A DNA stretch of 64,000 nucleotides. Origin: Paramacrobiotus metropolitanus. Its lineage: Eukaryota; Tardigrada; Eutardigrada; Parachela; Macrobiotidae. Positions 11,201 to 23,254 of this stretch are shown one piece after another. Position 1 is the stretch's first letter. Each line of letters starts with the position of its first letter. The DNA lies in assembly GCF_019649055.1 (NCBI RefSeq), contig NW_026570364.1, forward strand, positions 124,001 to 188,000, written 5' to 3'. A model generated the notes under the pieces. It did no database searches. It saw nothing but the letters and a program-made list of their open reading frames with translations, and was not told the origin of the DNA. Position numbers and translations under genes: made by a program.

Positions 11201-13312
11201 TAATAATTGTTATAGCCATGAACCATGCACTGAGTGTGCATAGCAAAAGAAATAGTCGTAAGCTACATATACAGGGTATAAAGTTAATAGGACAAATCGA
11301 TTCCCTCTTACATTTGGCAAAAAATTTATTAAGTTTAATCAAACTAGGCTGGTTATGAAATTGATTATATGGCATACATCGATTAACATGCAGAGTGCAC
11401 ACTCAGTATTAAACTGTGTCAGGGGTAAGCTATGTGGACCATTGCACTACGAAACCACGATAACGCAATGACATTGTTTACAACTTGTACGTAAAAAAGT
11501 GCTTGTAACGGTTTACACAGTAACATTAGCCTCTAGCTAATTCTTTTTAGGAGCTTTTGGGTTCTATCAAAGTTTGTAACGGATATTTTCACAATTATGA
11601 CAGTCAAGGTTTAAAGGTCTGTTTTAATTAGAGCCATTTCTCCTTATATTCAGGTAGCGACTGCACAAGGAGAACTGTCCGAAGCGCTGACCTTTCTGAT
11701 TATCGTCTCCATCGTGTGTCCGCCGCTTTGTGTCTGGTATTTCCTATCGGTCAGTCGCATTAACCGCACCATCGGCAAGTCGGCCAAAGCGCTAGCAAAC
11801 CAGACCACGGAACTATCGGCCGAAAAGCGAAAAGGAGAAAAATTGCTGCACAGAATGTTGCCGCCTACCATAGCCGTACGTATTTGGGCAGCTCCGACAT
11901 GCAGACGTCCATTATGGTTTCGGTAACTGGACTAACCGTTACACTTTAGGATGCTCTAAAACGTGGGGAAAACGTATCGGCGGAACATTTCGACAGTACC
12001 ACGGTACGTTATAATTACAAATATGAAAAGCATTTGCAGATCATCTAAGCATTTTATTCGCAAAAGAGACATATTTTCTGGGTAAACAAATATACCCAGA
12101 AAATATTTGTTTACCCAGAAAATATGTCTGTATTTATTTGTTTGTTTACCCAGAAAATATTTATTTGTTTACCCAGAAAATCTCCTCGCGCAGTACACCG
12201 CTGCAGGTGGTGGAACTACTCAACGGCCTATACACCAAATTCGACTCGGAGCTGGACTCGCATGATGTCTACAAAGTGGAGACCATTGGGGATGCGTACA
12301 TGGTGCGTGCGTGCGTTAACCGTGCGCCGTGGTAACTACAGCAGCAGCAATTTTCAGCCCATTTTACAAATTCTAGACCGCTCTTATCTAAACCCTGCAC
12401 AAGTTAATAAGCGGTTCGTAGTGTAATGGCCGCACTACACAGGAGCGAAGAAAGTTTTAGTGGTTAATCGGGTATAACGCTTTAAACACACATATTGAGC
12501 TTCGAAAGTGTATCTTTTTTAACGATGTGAAATTCCGCAAGGTGGGCTTGTATATGCGAACATACATTAGTAATAGGTTTTTGCATCAGGTGGTCAGCGG
12601 ACTGCCGCAACGGAACGGCAATGCCCATGGCAACGAGATCGCCACGCTGTCACTGGAACTACTTAAGATTGTGTACGATTTTAAGATCCCTCATTTGCCG
12701 ACAGATCGCCTGAAGCTGCGCATTGGACTCCATACAGGTCTGGAGCATCTGACCGTCTGACCGCTCAGTTTCTGACTTTATTGACCTGATATTGATGACC
12801 TTTGCTGTTTTGGAAAGATAGGTCCCGTTCTGGCCGGTGTGGTTGGTAAGAAAATGCCGCGCTATTGCCTATTTGGACCAACGGTTGCGGATGCCGCAAC
12901 GATGGAACAAAGTGGATTACGTATGTTGTTCTATCATCTTTGCTCAACAAATTAATGGTTGTAATGTGATTTTCTTTCCCGCAGCTTTGCGTGTGCATAT
13001 AAGCCAGACGTGCAAGAATCTCCTGGATAAACTTGGGGGCTTTGAGTGCGTAAAGCGCGCGCGGGTAAGGGTTGAGAAACCGCATGGACTTGAAAAGCAA
13101 AAGGATTTTTTTATTAAGTTATCCTGTAGATATTGGGAAACCTAAGCGCGAGTTAATGCAGTTTTTGTAGCGATGTGTACACTGCAATAGGCGCTGCAGG
13201 AAAGTGATGTATTCATGTTGCACAGGAATCCGCGGATAACTTGGAGACCACGTACTGGTTGCTTGCTAAAGACGGCTACAAATTTCGCGCAGATGCTCCG
13301 GAACTGTTGTAG
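8233..13312 (+). CDS. NIT-domain transmembrane guanylyl cyclase, copy A (degenerate catalytic site)
   Basis: Fourteen exons: 8233-8400, 9045-9172, 9386-9406, 9477-9599, 9889-10085, 10310-10384, 10464-10639, 10918-11010, 11654-11875, 11950-12003, 12177-12302, 12590-12737, 12822-12920 with 12985-13064, and the last 13226-13312 (the count is fifteen if 12822 and 12985 are counted separately). All phases agree. Order of parts: short cytoplasmic tail, membrane helix ([18 protein letters not shown]), extracellular NIT domain ([29 protein letters not shown]), second helix ([18 protein letters not shown]), coupling helix ending [11 protein letters not shown], then a class III cyclase domain ([37 protein letters not shown]). 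The expected job is making cGMP in response to a ligand bound outside. However, the segment with the first metal-binding Asp is missing at the 12003/12177 junction. The transition-state Asn and Arg are also replaced ([10 protein letters not shown] instead of VN..SRMES). It may be a pseudo-enzyme or need a partner. Confidence 0.8.
8629..8644. repeat. 16-bp perfect palindrome
   Basis: ATACGAGTACTCGTAT in the first intron of the copy A cyclase gene. It is two facing copies of the TACTCGTA word that recurs across the window. Confidence 0.8.
10651..10713. repeat. hairpin-forming inverted repeat in an intron
   Basis: Arms 10651-10678 and 10686-10713 match at 26 of 28 positions with a 7-nt loop. 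It starts ATATTTAGTTTTGCT and ends with its complement. It sits just after the exon ending at 10639 of the copy A cyclase gene. It may be a miniature element or a structured intronic RNA; no gene is implied. Confidence 0.75.
12069..12180. repeat. palindrome plus tandem repeats at a cyclase exon edge
   Basis: 12069-12092 and 12104-12127 form a perfect 24-bp inverted repeat (ACATATTTTCTGGGTAAACA...). It is followed by further direct copies of TTTACCCAGAAAAT at about 12145-12158 and 12168-12181. The last copy runs into coding exon 12177-12302, so the repeat unit looks derived from the exon edge (FTQ-type codons TTT ACC CAG). It occupies the place where paralogues encode the first metal-binding Asp. 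Confidence 0.85.
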
Positions 13313-14470
13313 TTACAGATGGCGACCGGTATTGATATCAGTTTGTCCATTTAACGCTTGCCAGGTTATGCGTAAATGTGTTGTACGAGTACCACTTAAT
13401 TTATTTCATTTAAGTCGTTCCAGAAACTATAAAAGCATGCTTCCAGAAAGTTTACGCTTGTGGCTGTATTGGTACATGTATTTACAAAATTGGAGTTGTT
13501 GAAAGTTAATACTATGTCACTCATCAATGGTGCAATTTGCCGTCTTTCTGTTTCTGTCGAATTTGGCATTTGTTGTCGGAAATGATCATGCACAAATCCA
13601 AGGATGTCGCTAACGATGATTGGCAAAATTGGTATAAAGTTTCTGCGTTGTGAATGCAGAAAAGCACTTTGTACGCCTCGTGACCGAAATGAAGATCGAT
13701 ACTGCAGAACGTTAAACTGAAAATGACAGGGAAACGTAAAATGTACATGCTGCTTAAATAAATAAACTACGGGTCCTATTTATTATGATTATACAAAGTA
13801 GTTTTAAGTTCGGATTGGCTGGCGTTCGAAGTAGCACGGCATCCGTAATACGATGCCGACAGGCATAACAGCATTCTCACATAAGTGTATCGATTGTCTC
13901 TCGTTACGAATGCTAACCAATCCAGCGGAAAACGTTTTTCGGCATTGAGCATCAATACATTTCCAGTTCATGATCACTGCCTGGCAAACACACCTTTTTA
14001 CTGTCAATATGTCGAATAAAAGTATCACCCGTATAAACCGATCAAACAGTTGCCTTGTCAAATTGGTAATTGCTGTTAGGATTAAAGGTCACTTTTTCCC
14101 GCTCGATGAACAGCGTGCCAATCCATCTACTTGCAACTGCAGCGCCGCAAGTCCCTGATAATCGTGATCAGGTAAATATTGGCTAATTTCTCGCCGGTTC
14201 AATAAGATGTGCAGGCTCGTAACGGGAAACATGCCGGCTGCTACCACTTTAATCCCGTTAGACAAGCGCGCGCCACAGTATCATTTGGGACTGAACCCGG
14301 CACGTATAACCCGGCGTTCCATATAGCGCAGCCGGTGGGCACGTGAGATAGTCGTCGTTAAAATGCTCTTTCCACGGCGCTAGAGAGCTATTTGTTGGTA
14401 TTGTCCCGGTGTGAGGAAAGGCTTATCCAGGGCGGTATAATATAATGAAGAGAAATTAGCGGCGATATAT
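13313..14470. other. spacer between the two NIT cyclase genes
   Basis: No exon supported. It should hold the 3' region of copy A and the promoter of copy B. I see no repeat or RNA gene. Confidence 0.45.
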
Positions 14471-17400
14471 ATGGCCTCATCTAAGCCTAGTGTGCAATTT
14501 AGCAGTGCGCCGCCAGAGATTATCCGCTCCCGACATGATCTGCGCAGACGCGGCGGTAATATGGAGGGAAAAGGAAATTCCGTGGGGCCGGCGGCGGCGC
14601 ACGGGGAGAACTATGATGGGTTATCTGCGGAGAATCGTACCGTGCGGAGGAAGCGGCTGGTGAAGCTGCTGATTATCTTTGCCATACCCGTGATCGCGGT
14701 TTTTACGCAGGTTAGTGCCGACTATGCTAGCCGAATACATCGCGAAGGTATATCAGTTTTGGGTTCGACGGCATAATTATACTGTTCGAATTCACCATCG
14801 GGTACTAACAACAGCACCTGTTTTAAAAGGGTAGCCACTGTACAGATAGGAATTTGGCTACTGTTTTTCGGTAAAACGTCAAACCAATCAATTTTTACAG
14901 ATGTTTAAAATAAGATGCTTTTATTTAAACATAAAGGCGACTTATTTACACGGTATTATGCGGCACTTTAATCAATGTGATATTTGCATATTAATTGTGT
15001 TACTTAATAATTGTGCAATTTCTTATTGAGCAAAGTCTTGTTAGCAGAGGCTGATGAGCTTTGTGACTACCGGCGCATACATGTGCTACGCAAATACAGT
15101 AAATACAAAGGTGATTTCTTCGTCGTTTGACTATCATAATTATCAATTACACGTATTCGCTATATTAATTTTACGAGTGCAAGGTAGCCCCAATGTGGAG
15201 TAATGTGACGCATGCACGCAGATACTTAATCACGATATTACACTATTTGATTACATTTGATTTTGTAGCTTTTAATATGTGGTACTCGGAAAAGAACACC
15301 GAAATATTCGTATATAGGTACTAATATCTCATCGTCAGTAACTCTATCTGCTCACCGCCATTAGTTACCAGTACAACGTAACTTCAGTTAATTAATATCC
15401 TGTCAATTAAACCAACCATAATTTGTTGTTGGCGTGACGGTCTGTCCTTTTGGTAGCCGACGGTCTGTCCTTTTGGTAACCTTATATTTATATATAAAAG
15501 CCTGCAACCTCTTGTTCTGGAGTGCACGTAAATTACATTCGAAAAGTTTTATAGTGATGTGCGTTTAGTACTTAGTTCCTTGAAATTGTTGAAAAATGTT
15601 TTCATTCGCAACATTCCACATTTAGTGCGGTATTTTCCTGGATCGGATGCTGAGTGTAAACGAACTGGCCGTTAAAACTAACGCCACAATCCATTTTCTC
15701 CTGGGAATGGAGCTGGTAATCAACTGTGTGCAACACCAACGCGAAATATCCAGGTACGTGTGTAAAAGGCGATTGTCTATGCTCAACCTGTCAGAGTTGT
15801 CAAATAATTCATCAACAAAAATTTTAACATTCCCATTTGACATTACAGTTTACTAGCCTTAAACCACAGGTACGAACCGCTGTTTTGTATTCTGTTAACG
15901 GTAGAGTGTACAATATACAACGATGAGTGTCAACGTTAATATTTACTGCAATTACAGCTGCGCTAGCCCATCCCTGAAACAAATTTTACCTTTACCGACG
16001 GCGGAAAATTCTCCCGTAATTAATCTGACAGCTTGCTTGCAAATATTGGACGTAGAGCCTTACTGGAAATTTCCCACCGGCACCAATTATCACATGCTGA
16101 ATACCTCGTACCGCGATGTCCTCATCTGGTACACAGACGAAATTCTTGGCCAACTATTCCGGTTAATTGATCGTAGAGTGCACTTGCACAACGATAACAA
16201 CGGGACCATGTGGGACTACGTTGTGGCTTATGAATTGTTTATGCGAGTGCGTGATAACCTCGGTACGATGCCCATATTTCCTATCCTACTGACCGTGACT
16301 TACCGTGAACCCCATGGCATGGGCACGCACATTGGTTCTATAATTTCAAACAAAATTAATGGATAACATTACTTGTAATAATGTCTAGGCACTAAGCACT
16401 ATATTCTTGTTGATTAATAATTAATTAGCTTTTGTAAAGCGTTGCTGCATTGTTTCCCGCGCATAAATTTCTGAGCAACATAAGCTATATTTTGCACGTG
16501 TTGTTTTACTAGAATCATGCATTATATGCATATCAAAATTTCTCAAAGATGGCTTAGAATTAATCTGCTTTTCGGCAAAATCTTTTAATTTAAATTGTTA
16601 GTTTTACTTGTGAAATTTGTTTTATGTAACCTCTTATTTTTTATTGCAGTTAAAGCAGCAGTAGTTTAACTTCACCGGTAAATTTTTCTTTTTATCCTTT
16701 TTCTCTCCATTTGTGCACTTTACCGAGAAAGCTAGGGTGTCTATTTCCGCTTTCCTTTTTGCAGAAATCCAAAGGACCCTCTCTACTGCATTTCTTATTA
16801 CCGGCTCCGCAAGACAATCCGATTTGAAATGGTTTATAGGTGCGTCAGATGCCTAAAATTGTACAGCCGTTCAGAGCGCTGAAACTCTATATTTCCATGA
16901 ATATAAGGAATATCATTTCAGTAGTGAATGACTACCATCCACCGCGCAAAATACTGCATGACCTTCTTTAATTACCACGGCAGTACTACGTGACCTTTAT
17001 TTAGTGGCTTTGTTGTTTCAGAGAACGGATCGATCTGTGAAATTTTATTAAACATTTCCGAACACTACCTGAACGCCTCCCGATTGTATCCGCAGCTGTT
17101 TCTCCGCTTCCGGGAGGCGCATCACCGATGGCACAACGCCAAACAGAACCTGCTGGACGAAAATAAAAACCGGCTTAATGGTTCGGGCGGGGGTGGTTTG
17201 ACAGCGGAAGCGGAATTCTTTCGAGCCGTGGTACTCGAGGTAGGACAACAGCTGCGTCAGTATCTTCGCTGAGTATGGATAATCTTCACTAGCAGAAGGA
17301 AAGTTTAATGCCGTCCACAATTACAAAGCTCAAATTACGACACAAAGCTGTCACATGGCAATCTGCTTTAAAATTTTTAAAATGCAAGAAACTATATATT

Positions 17401-20281
17401 ACGCAGATATACATTTATCTCTTTAGAATGAACAGGCTTTTTTATGTGCTTAAATGCATCTGATATCAGAATTCTTGATTAAAAGCAGTTATGAATTTGC
17501 AGTTACAAACCTCGGTTGAAGATTTTCTATCAACCACCACAGTTTTGCAACACAGTATTGGAGATGAATTGAAAGGGCTCTCCAGTCTGCAGGTACCGTG
17601 TATACTGTATTATTAACAAGTCCACAGTTAAGAATAGTGGCAAAATTAATTTTTTTGTTCATAAGAACGCTAACAGAAAAACGTATATATAAAAAATTGA
17701 ATATTAGATAAGAAATTTCACAGCGTATATATAAGAAAATTAACTATGCGCCCCAAAAGGTTAAACATAGCACTCGCACATGTACCGTATATAGTGCATT
17801 TATTTAATAAAAAACATCCAAATTTGGCGATTGCGGCTGCGTATTTTATCGTAATATATTAGTCTTATACAGGAACTGATTCATTGAATTTATGGATTTA
17901 TTGCCGTGTAGCGCCACCAAGCCGACGTGGATAGACTGTTCGGTATCGGACTGCTGATCTTCAGCGCCATCGTGTGCCCTTTATTGGCCATCTGGTACCT
18001 GCATTCTGTCAATGACCTGTCGATCCTCATTGAAACCTATGCATCCAGCATGACGCAGAAGGCGGCGGAACTGACGTTCGAACAAAGGAAAACCGAACAT
18101 CTTCTGTATCAGATGCTGCCGCCCACTGTGGCCGATGCTCTTAAGCACAACGTTGCCGTGCCGACGGAAGTCTTCGAGAACGTCACAGTTTTCTTCTCTG
18201 TTGTGGCGAATTTCGAGTCGTTCACGAACATATGCGATCCATTACAGGTTTGTCCTTTTTTATAGCAGAACTTAGTCAATTGTGTAAACAAATGTATCAG
18301 CCGATAAAAAATTTTAAATGTGCATAAAAATAATTGTTCGCCTAGAGATTATGAAGCATTTACCGTTAAGCAAAAAAACTACTACGACCATAATCAAAGA
18401 AAGATACAGTTGCTAAATACTGTTTGACGGATTTAGTATTGACGGTTTAGTATTATTTACTGCGCATCTACTGTAACAATGTAAGTAGGCCTGACTGCAT
18501 AAGTATATAAATTAAATTTTTTTATGTTGTTCACTGTCACGATTACTATAATCATGAGCTAAGCAACTGGCCGCAGGTCGTGGATTTCCTTAATACACTG
18601 TATTTGATGATGGACACGGAGATTGATCGGTTTGACGTGTACAAGGTAGAAACAATTGGTAATGCATACCTTCGCATCTGATTTTGCGTCGCATTACATA
18701 CACACATGTTTGTCTCGTGATCTATCGAATTTGACATCGATTTTGCTCCTTTTTGCAGGTGACGAGTACATGGTACGTATAACTGCACTCACACGGCAGT
18801 TTTTTCACTACAAGTAATACCAAGAGGACGTCTCGGAAAAGTTGGTTAACTTTTGAAACAACGAAATGCAGGTGGCCAGTGGTCTGCCGGCGCGCAACGG
18901 AGACAAACATGCGTCGGAAGTAGCCGATCTGTCGCTGAGGGTTATGGAAGCCGTTGAGCAGTTGCTGTTGCCGGATAACGACGCGGATATTAAAAAGATA
19001 TCTCTGCGCATCGGCTTGCATAGCGGTACGCCGCGCCACATTAGTAGAAGAAACCAAAATCGTTAATATTTATCTGTATTTATTGCTTATATACACATTT
19101 TTACATATATATACTTTTTTACATTTTTACTTATATACACAAAGTATGTATTTTAATATTACTAGATATTAAATATTGAAAACTTACTGCTACATGATTG
19201 CAGGAAACTACCGCATACTAATATCATGTGCTGCATGTAATTTGCGAAAGGATAATCCCTATGCAGTAATCCTGACTATTTATTTTATCTATTATGCATA
19301 ATTTTTCCTAAGTAATTTAAAAATGGGACGAAACGAAACGAAACTGGAATGTATAAGCTTAATTAAACAATACCATCATGCTTAGGATTGTTACTGTTAG
19401 CGCAGCTGCACTTTGCTGATTGAACATCGTGGAATTTGCGATTGCGCACTGGAATTCGTTATTTCTGAATTGCTTGTTTATTATTTATGTTTAATCAGTA
19501 TGTTGGCTAATTATTCTGCAGGCACATGTGTGGCGGGAGTCGTCGGATTAAAAATGCCACGCTACTGTTTGTTTGGCGACACCGTCAATACCGCCTCCAG
19601 AATGGAGTCTAATGGGAAAGGTCAGCCGCTTCTGCGCACATGCTGGCGTCTGCTTTATTAAATCCTAATATAGCATTGTGCTTATTTTAATATTGTATCT
19701 CCTATTCGCACCCGATTTTGCATTGATTGGGAGATAATTACACCTTTATACGAAAATTGCAGATGGCCAAATACATTTGTCGGTAGCTACAAAAGAGTGC
19801 CTAGATGTCTTTGACGCCTACGTGCTTTTGCGGCGCGGAACAATCTCGGTTAAGGTGAGACGACATTGACGAACAAATTTTCGGTGTATAATTTTTACGT
19901 GATATTAATTAATATCTGCGGATAAAAAATCAGCAGAAGTTTTTCTGTAATAATATGACAACTTCATATTTGATTTTAATTATGTGTTGAATTTTTATCC
20001 GATAGTCATTTGTTAAGATTTTAGCAGAACATCTGTTTCTGTTACATGGAATGGAGTATAGAATAATTAAAACATTAACGGATTATATAACAAAAATTAA
20101 TTAATATATATAAGTAAAATACGGGTTTCGATCTCGCAGTTTTAATTGCATGTAATAATATCTTCAGTAATGTTCAAATAAATACACTGAAATTTCACAG
20201 GGTAAAGGATCGATGGAGACATTTTGGTTATTGGGCAAGAAAGGAATGAATTTCACCATAATCCCGCCGGATCCCGATTGA
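14471..20281 (+). CDS. NIT-domain transmembrane guanylyl cyclase, copy B
   Basis: Fourteen exons: 14471-14710, 15626-15753, 15849-15869, 15958-16262, 16765-16839, 17022-17239, 17503-17592, 17912-18247, 18577-18658, 18759-18772, 18872-19025, 19522-19620, 19763-19854, 20201-20281. The layout is the same as its upstream neighbour: cytoplasmic N-terminus, helix [19 protein letters not shown] domain ([36 protein letters not shown]), second helix ([18 protein letters not shown]), [14 protein letters not shown], cyclase domain. Kept: [14 protein letters not shown] (second metal Asp, guanine-selecting Glu), [17 protein letters not shown] (guanine-selecting Cys, transition-state Asn and Arg), IHLS and the end [10 protein letters not shown]. 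Lost: the first metal Asp, since FSDIVGFT is FSVVANFE here. Exon 18759-18772 is only 14 nt. Membrane cGMP synthesis is the family role; alone this copy probably cannot bind both metal ions. Confidence 0.83.
15436..15500 (+). promoter_or_regulatory. tandem 23-bp repeat next to a TATA-like box, in intron 1 of cyclase B
   Basis: GACGGTCTGTCCTTTTGGTA is repeated at 15436-15458 and 15459-15481. TATATAAAAG follows at 15491-15500. The next exon, which starts the NIT domain, lies 125 bp downstream. An internal promoter is possible, but a transcript starting here would lack the first membrane helix. Sequence evidence only. Confidence 0.3.
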
Positions 20282-20539
20282 TTACAAAACTATCAAGCCT
20301 ACAGGGAATGTGATATATCTATGCAATCAAACTCCAAACTTGTTCTGTGATAATACGTTTTCACTTTCGCTCGGGTTAGCTGTTATTGTCAAACCTGATC
20401 TTGGCAAAGTAAATGGAAGTCTTTTATGAAAATAATTAAAATGTATAAATGCAATAATATTGTGGGTTTATGAAAAACCGGAATAAACATAATCATGTCG
20501 TTTGGTGGATTTTCCTGGTAATCCTGCTAATGGTGTTCT

Positions 20540-23254
20540 TTAGTGACTATGGTTTCCCGTAACAAGCGCGAGAAGGGCGTTTTTGTAGTCACCGGAAGTT
20601 TCGCTCTAGAAAACCACGCAAGTAATTAGGCAAGTGAATAAATACTTAAATAAGCAGCAACTGTTTTGGAATACGTCTTAGATTTAAAATGTAATAGTGT
20701 CACCTCTATTCCAAATACCTAATTTATGTATATAAGCGGAGTATTTATGGTAAAATACCTCGATTAATTTTTCCAATGTCTTTCCATATTTTTTGGCATA
20801 CGCGTCTTTAATTGTGCCGAGGTCTTTTTCTGAGCGGGAAATAATTATCCGGCTGAGTTTGTTCTCGTTGGTTCCTATTTTCTTCGTGGCTGCGTTGATT
20901 TCGTCCGCGAAGTAGCTCTCGTCACCATCAGCCAAATCAACTGAAATGCAAAAACCACATAAGGAAGATCTCGTTCCAGCGATGATGGGAAGCGAAGCGT
21001 GGTGCTATATAAAAAAAGAATAAGTAATAAAGTGTACCCATGGTCAACAGCGCTTTAGCGGCACCACTATCGATTTTGCCGGATTTCTCCCATGTTTTTA
21101 TGGGCACCGTAATTGGATGCTTGGCGATACGTTCGAATTCGCGGAAAACTTGTCGTAAATGGGAGTAGGGTCGGCGCGAAAGGATTTCCACATAATGATT
21201 GATACGGTCCAGTCGCTCGGGCTGAGCGGAATATAATTGGTACGCGTCGAAATGGGGCTCAGTTTTCGTTGGACGCCGATCGCACTATAAAATTAATTGC
21301 AAACTTTGCAGCAATAGATAACGTAAAAAATTAATAAACAATTTTTTAACGATTTAGAACTAAGCACGATAGAATTATCCTCTGGCTAGCTAGGATTTAA
21401 AGGTCGCCTTTTATACTATAATTTAAAAAATCTTTAATAATAAACAGCTAATTCAAATGCTACAATCATTATACATCACGCTAGCGCTGATGGTCACTAA
21501 TTAAAATGTTTATTTTTAATAAAAGTTATAAGTACATTATGCAGATTGACATAATTTAAAAAATTACAACGAATTTTATAGTTACGTCACAAGATAATTA
21601 TAATATTATAACTGCTGCGCTTGTAAACTGGCGTTGCAAAGCGCCAAGTGTACAAGTACCGGCACTTTGTACGTACAGTGTATCCAGTTTATACAGGCTC
21701 CGGCAAGTAAGTACTTACAATTAGAAGTGCCAAAAGAAAGTCACGATAGACACCGGAAGTGCGCTCTGAGACCATCTGGCGAATTGGATATGCTGTGGTT
21801 TCGATATTATTAACTGCAGACGAAACAATCGCGTGTCACATACAGACTGTACACTTTATTATAACTAACATGCGATTCAGGCATACAAAAACCACGAGTA
21901 ACATCGCTTTTCTTATCAGTAAAAACACTGTATATACCTAGCCGATAATAATATTCCATCTCCAGAAGATCCGCGTTATCATGGTTGAAAATGACGTCGT
22001 TAATGGCATCCTCGTCCAGCTTTTTGCCCTGCATATCAAATGCTTTCTAATTACTGGTCTCAACAAGTTGAGATTTTTTTGCATACTTATTTATATTAGT
22101 GTTATTACACGAAATTACAATTTTAGTAAAATTTATTAACTAACAGAATTTCTCACCACTTTCTTACAAAATTCGAAATAATTGTATTATATGATTACCA
22201 GCTTACATGTTTACCTTAAAAGCGGTGTTGAGGCGTTGTACGTCGTTGTTGACCGCGGACTGGAATAGCTGGACCAACAGTTCTTTGAAATCTCCAGATG
22301 TTTCGGATTTCAAAACGTCGACCAGGTTCTGGAAAAATAAAAAAGCTAGTCACAAATACTCGTACAAGTATTATTTTGCACTGCCTTTCGTTTTTGTGTG
22401 TGTTTATTTGATATATATGCCAAAATTTGGCAATTGTGCATACCAATTTTCTTTCTTCATTAACAGTTTTCTTTCTTCATTAACAATACAGATACTCTGT
22501 ACATAAGAAGTGACAAAGAATAAAACGGGTATAACGACCATTACAAAATCACTATAATAAATTAGAAAATGGCTCATATACAATAGAAATATGCGTAATA
22601 AAGCTGTGGCATTAATAATAATGTAAAAATACGTCAAATAATATAGTATAAATAATTTTGTTTAAACAAAACACTTAATTTGTTTAATAAATGTTACTGT
22701 CACTGATTATTGCAAATTGCACGTGAATGAAGCCAACGTACCTTTGCGTACAATTCACGGTACACTTGCGCGATTTCCTGTCGCTGTTTCCACGTTCGCC
22801 GGCACAGAATGTTAATTATGGTCTTCTCATCCGTACCTAGTGAATAAAAAACTTATGAAGTACCTACTTAATGTATAAAAAACTTATGAAAGATTCGTCA
22901 CATAATACAATTTGAGCATAGCCTGCATAGCCATAAAATAATTATATGCAAATATGTAGCCAGCTTGTGCCTGTTATTTTGAATTGTTTAATATTAAAAC
23001 CAATAAAGAGCCATTGTTAAAATAATATTTCGCTAACATATATGTGTGTAAAAGCGCAGTATATGCAGTACATATTCGGTATTTTACGAGCGTTTTCACT
23101 GCCTTAAAAAACTTTTGATAAATTGCTGACAACTCTAAGGTTACTGAACGCTGAACATACCGACGCCTTTACACGCCTTCTGGATGGCTTCCGCATCGCC
23201 ACGGGGATTAAAGTTGGGATGGGGTACAACGGTGGGGCGGTTCAGATTTTCCAT
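20540..23254 (-). CDS. annexin (tandem copy 1)
   Basis: Eight exons (5' to 3'): 23161-23254, 22742-22836, 22215-22328, 21938-22028, 21719-21813, 21038-21284, 20759-20940, 20540-20605. The start is MENLNRPTVVPH. Four annexin repeats follow. Repeat I has KGVGTDEKTIINIL and KSETSGDFKELL. Repeat II is poor in the calcium loop (GKKLDEDAINDVI) but ends SERTSGVYRDFLLALL. Repeat III has FDAYQLYSAQ and RPYSHLRQVF. Repeat IV has KIGTNENKLSRIIISRSEKDLG and ends SETSGDYKNALLAL. Annexins bind acidic phospholipids in a calcium-dependent way at membranes. In repeat I the acidic cap residue after SGDF is Lys, so that calcium site is probably weak. It is convergent with the upstream cyclase gene, with stops 258 bp apart. 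It is the most divergent in repeat III among copies 1-3. Confidence 0.9.

Noticed and set aside
12124-12426. Open frame with repeated FTQK-like peptides
   Set aside because: It is a reading of the tandem repeat in an off frame; only the acceptor at 12177 keeps phase with the exon ending at 12003.
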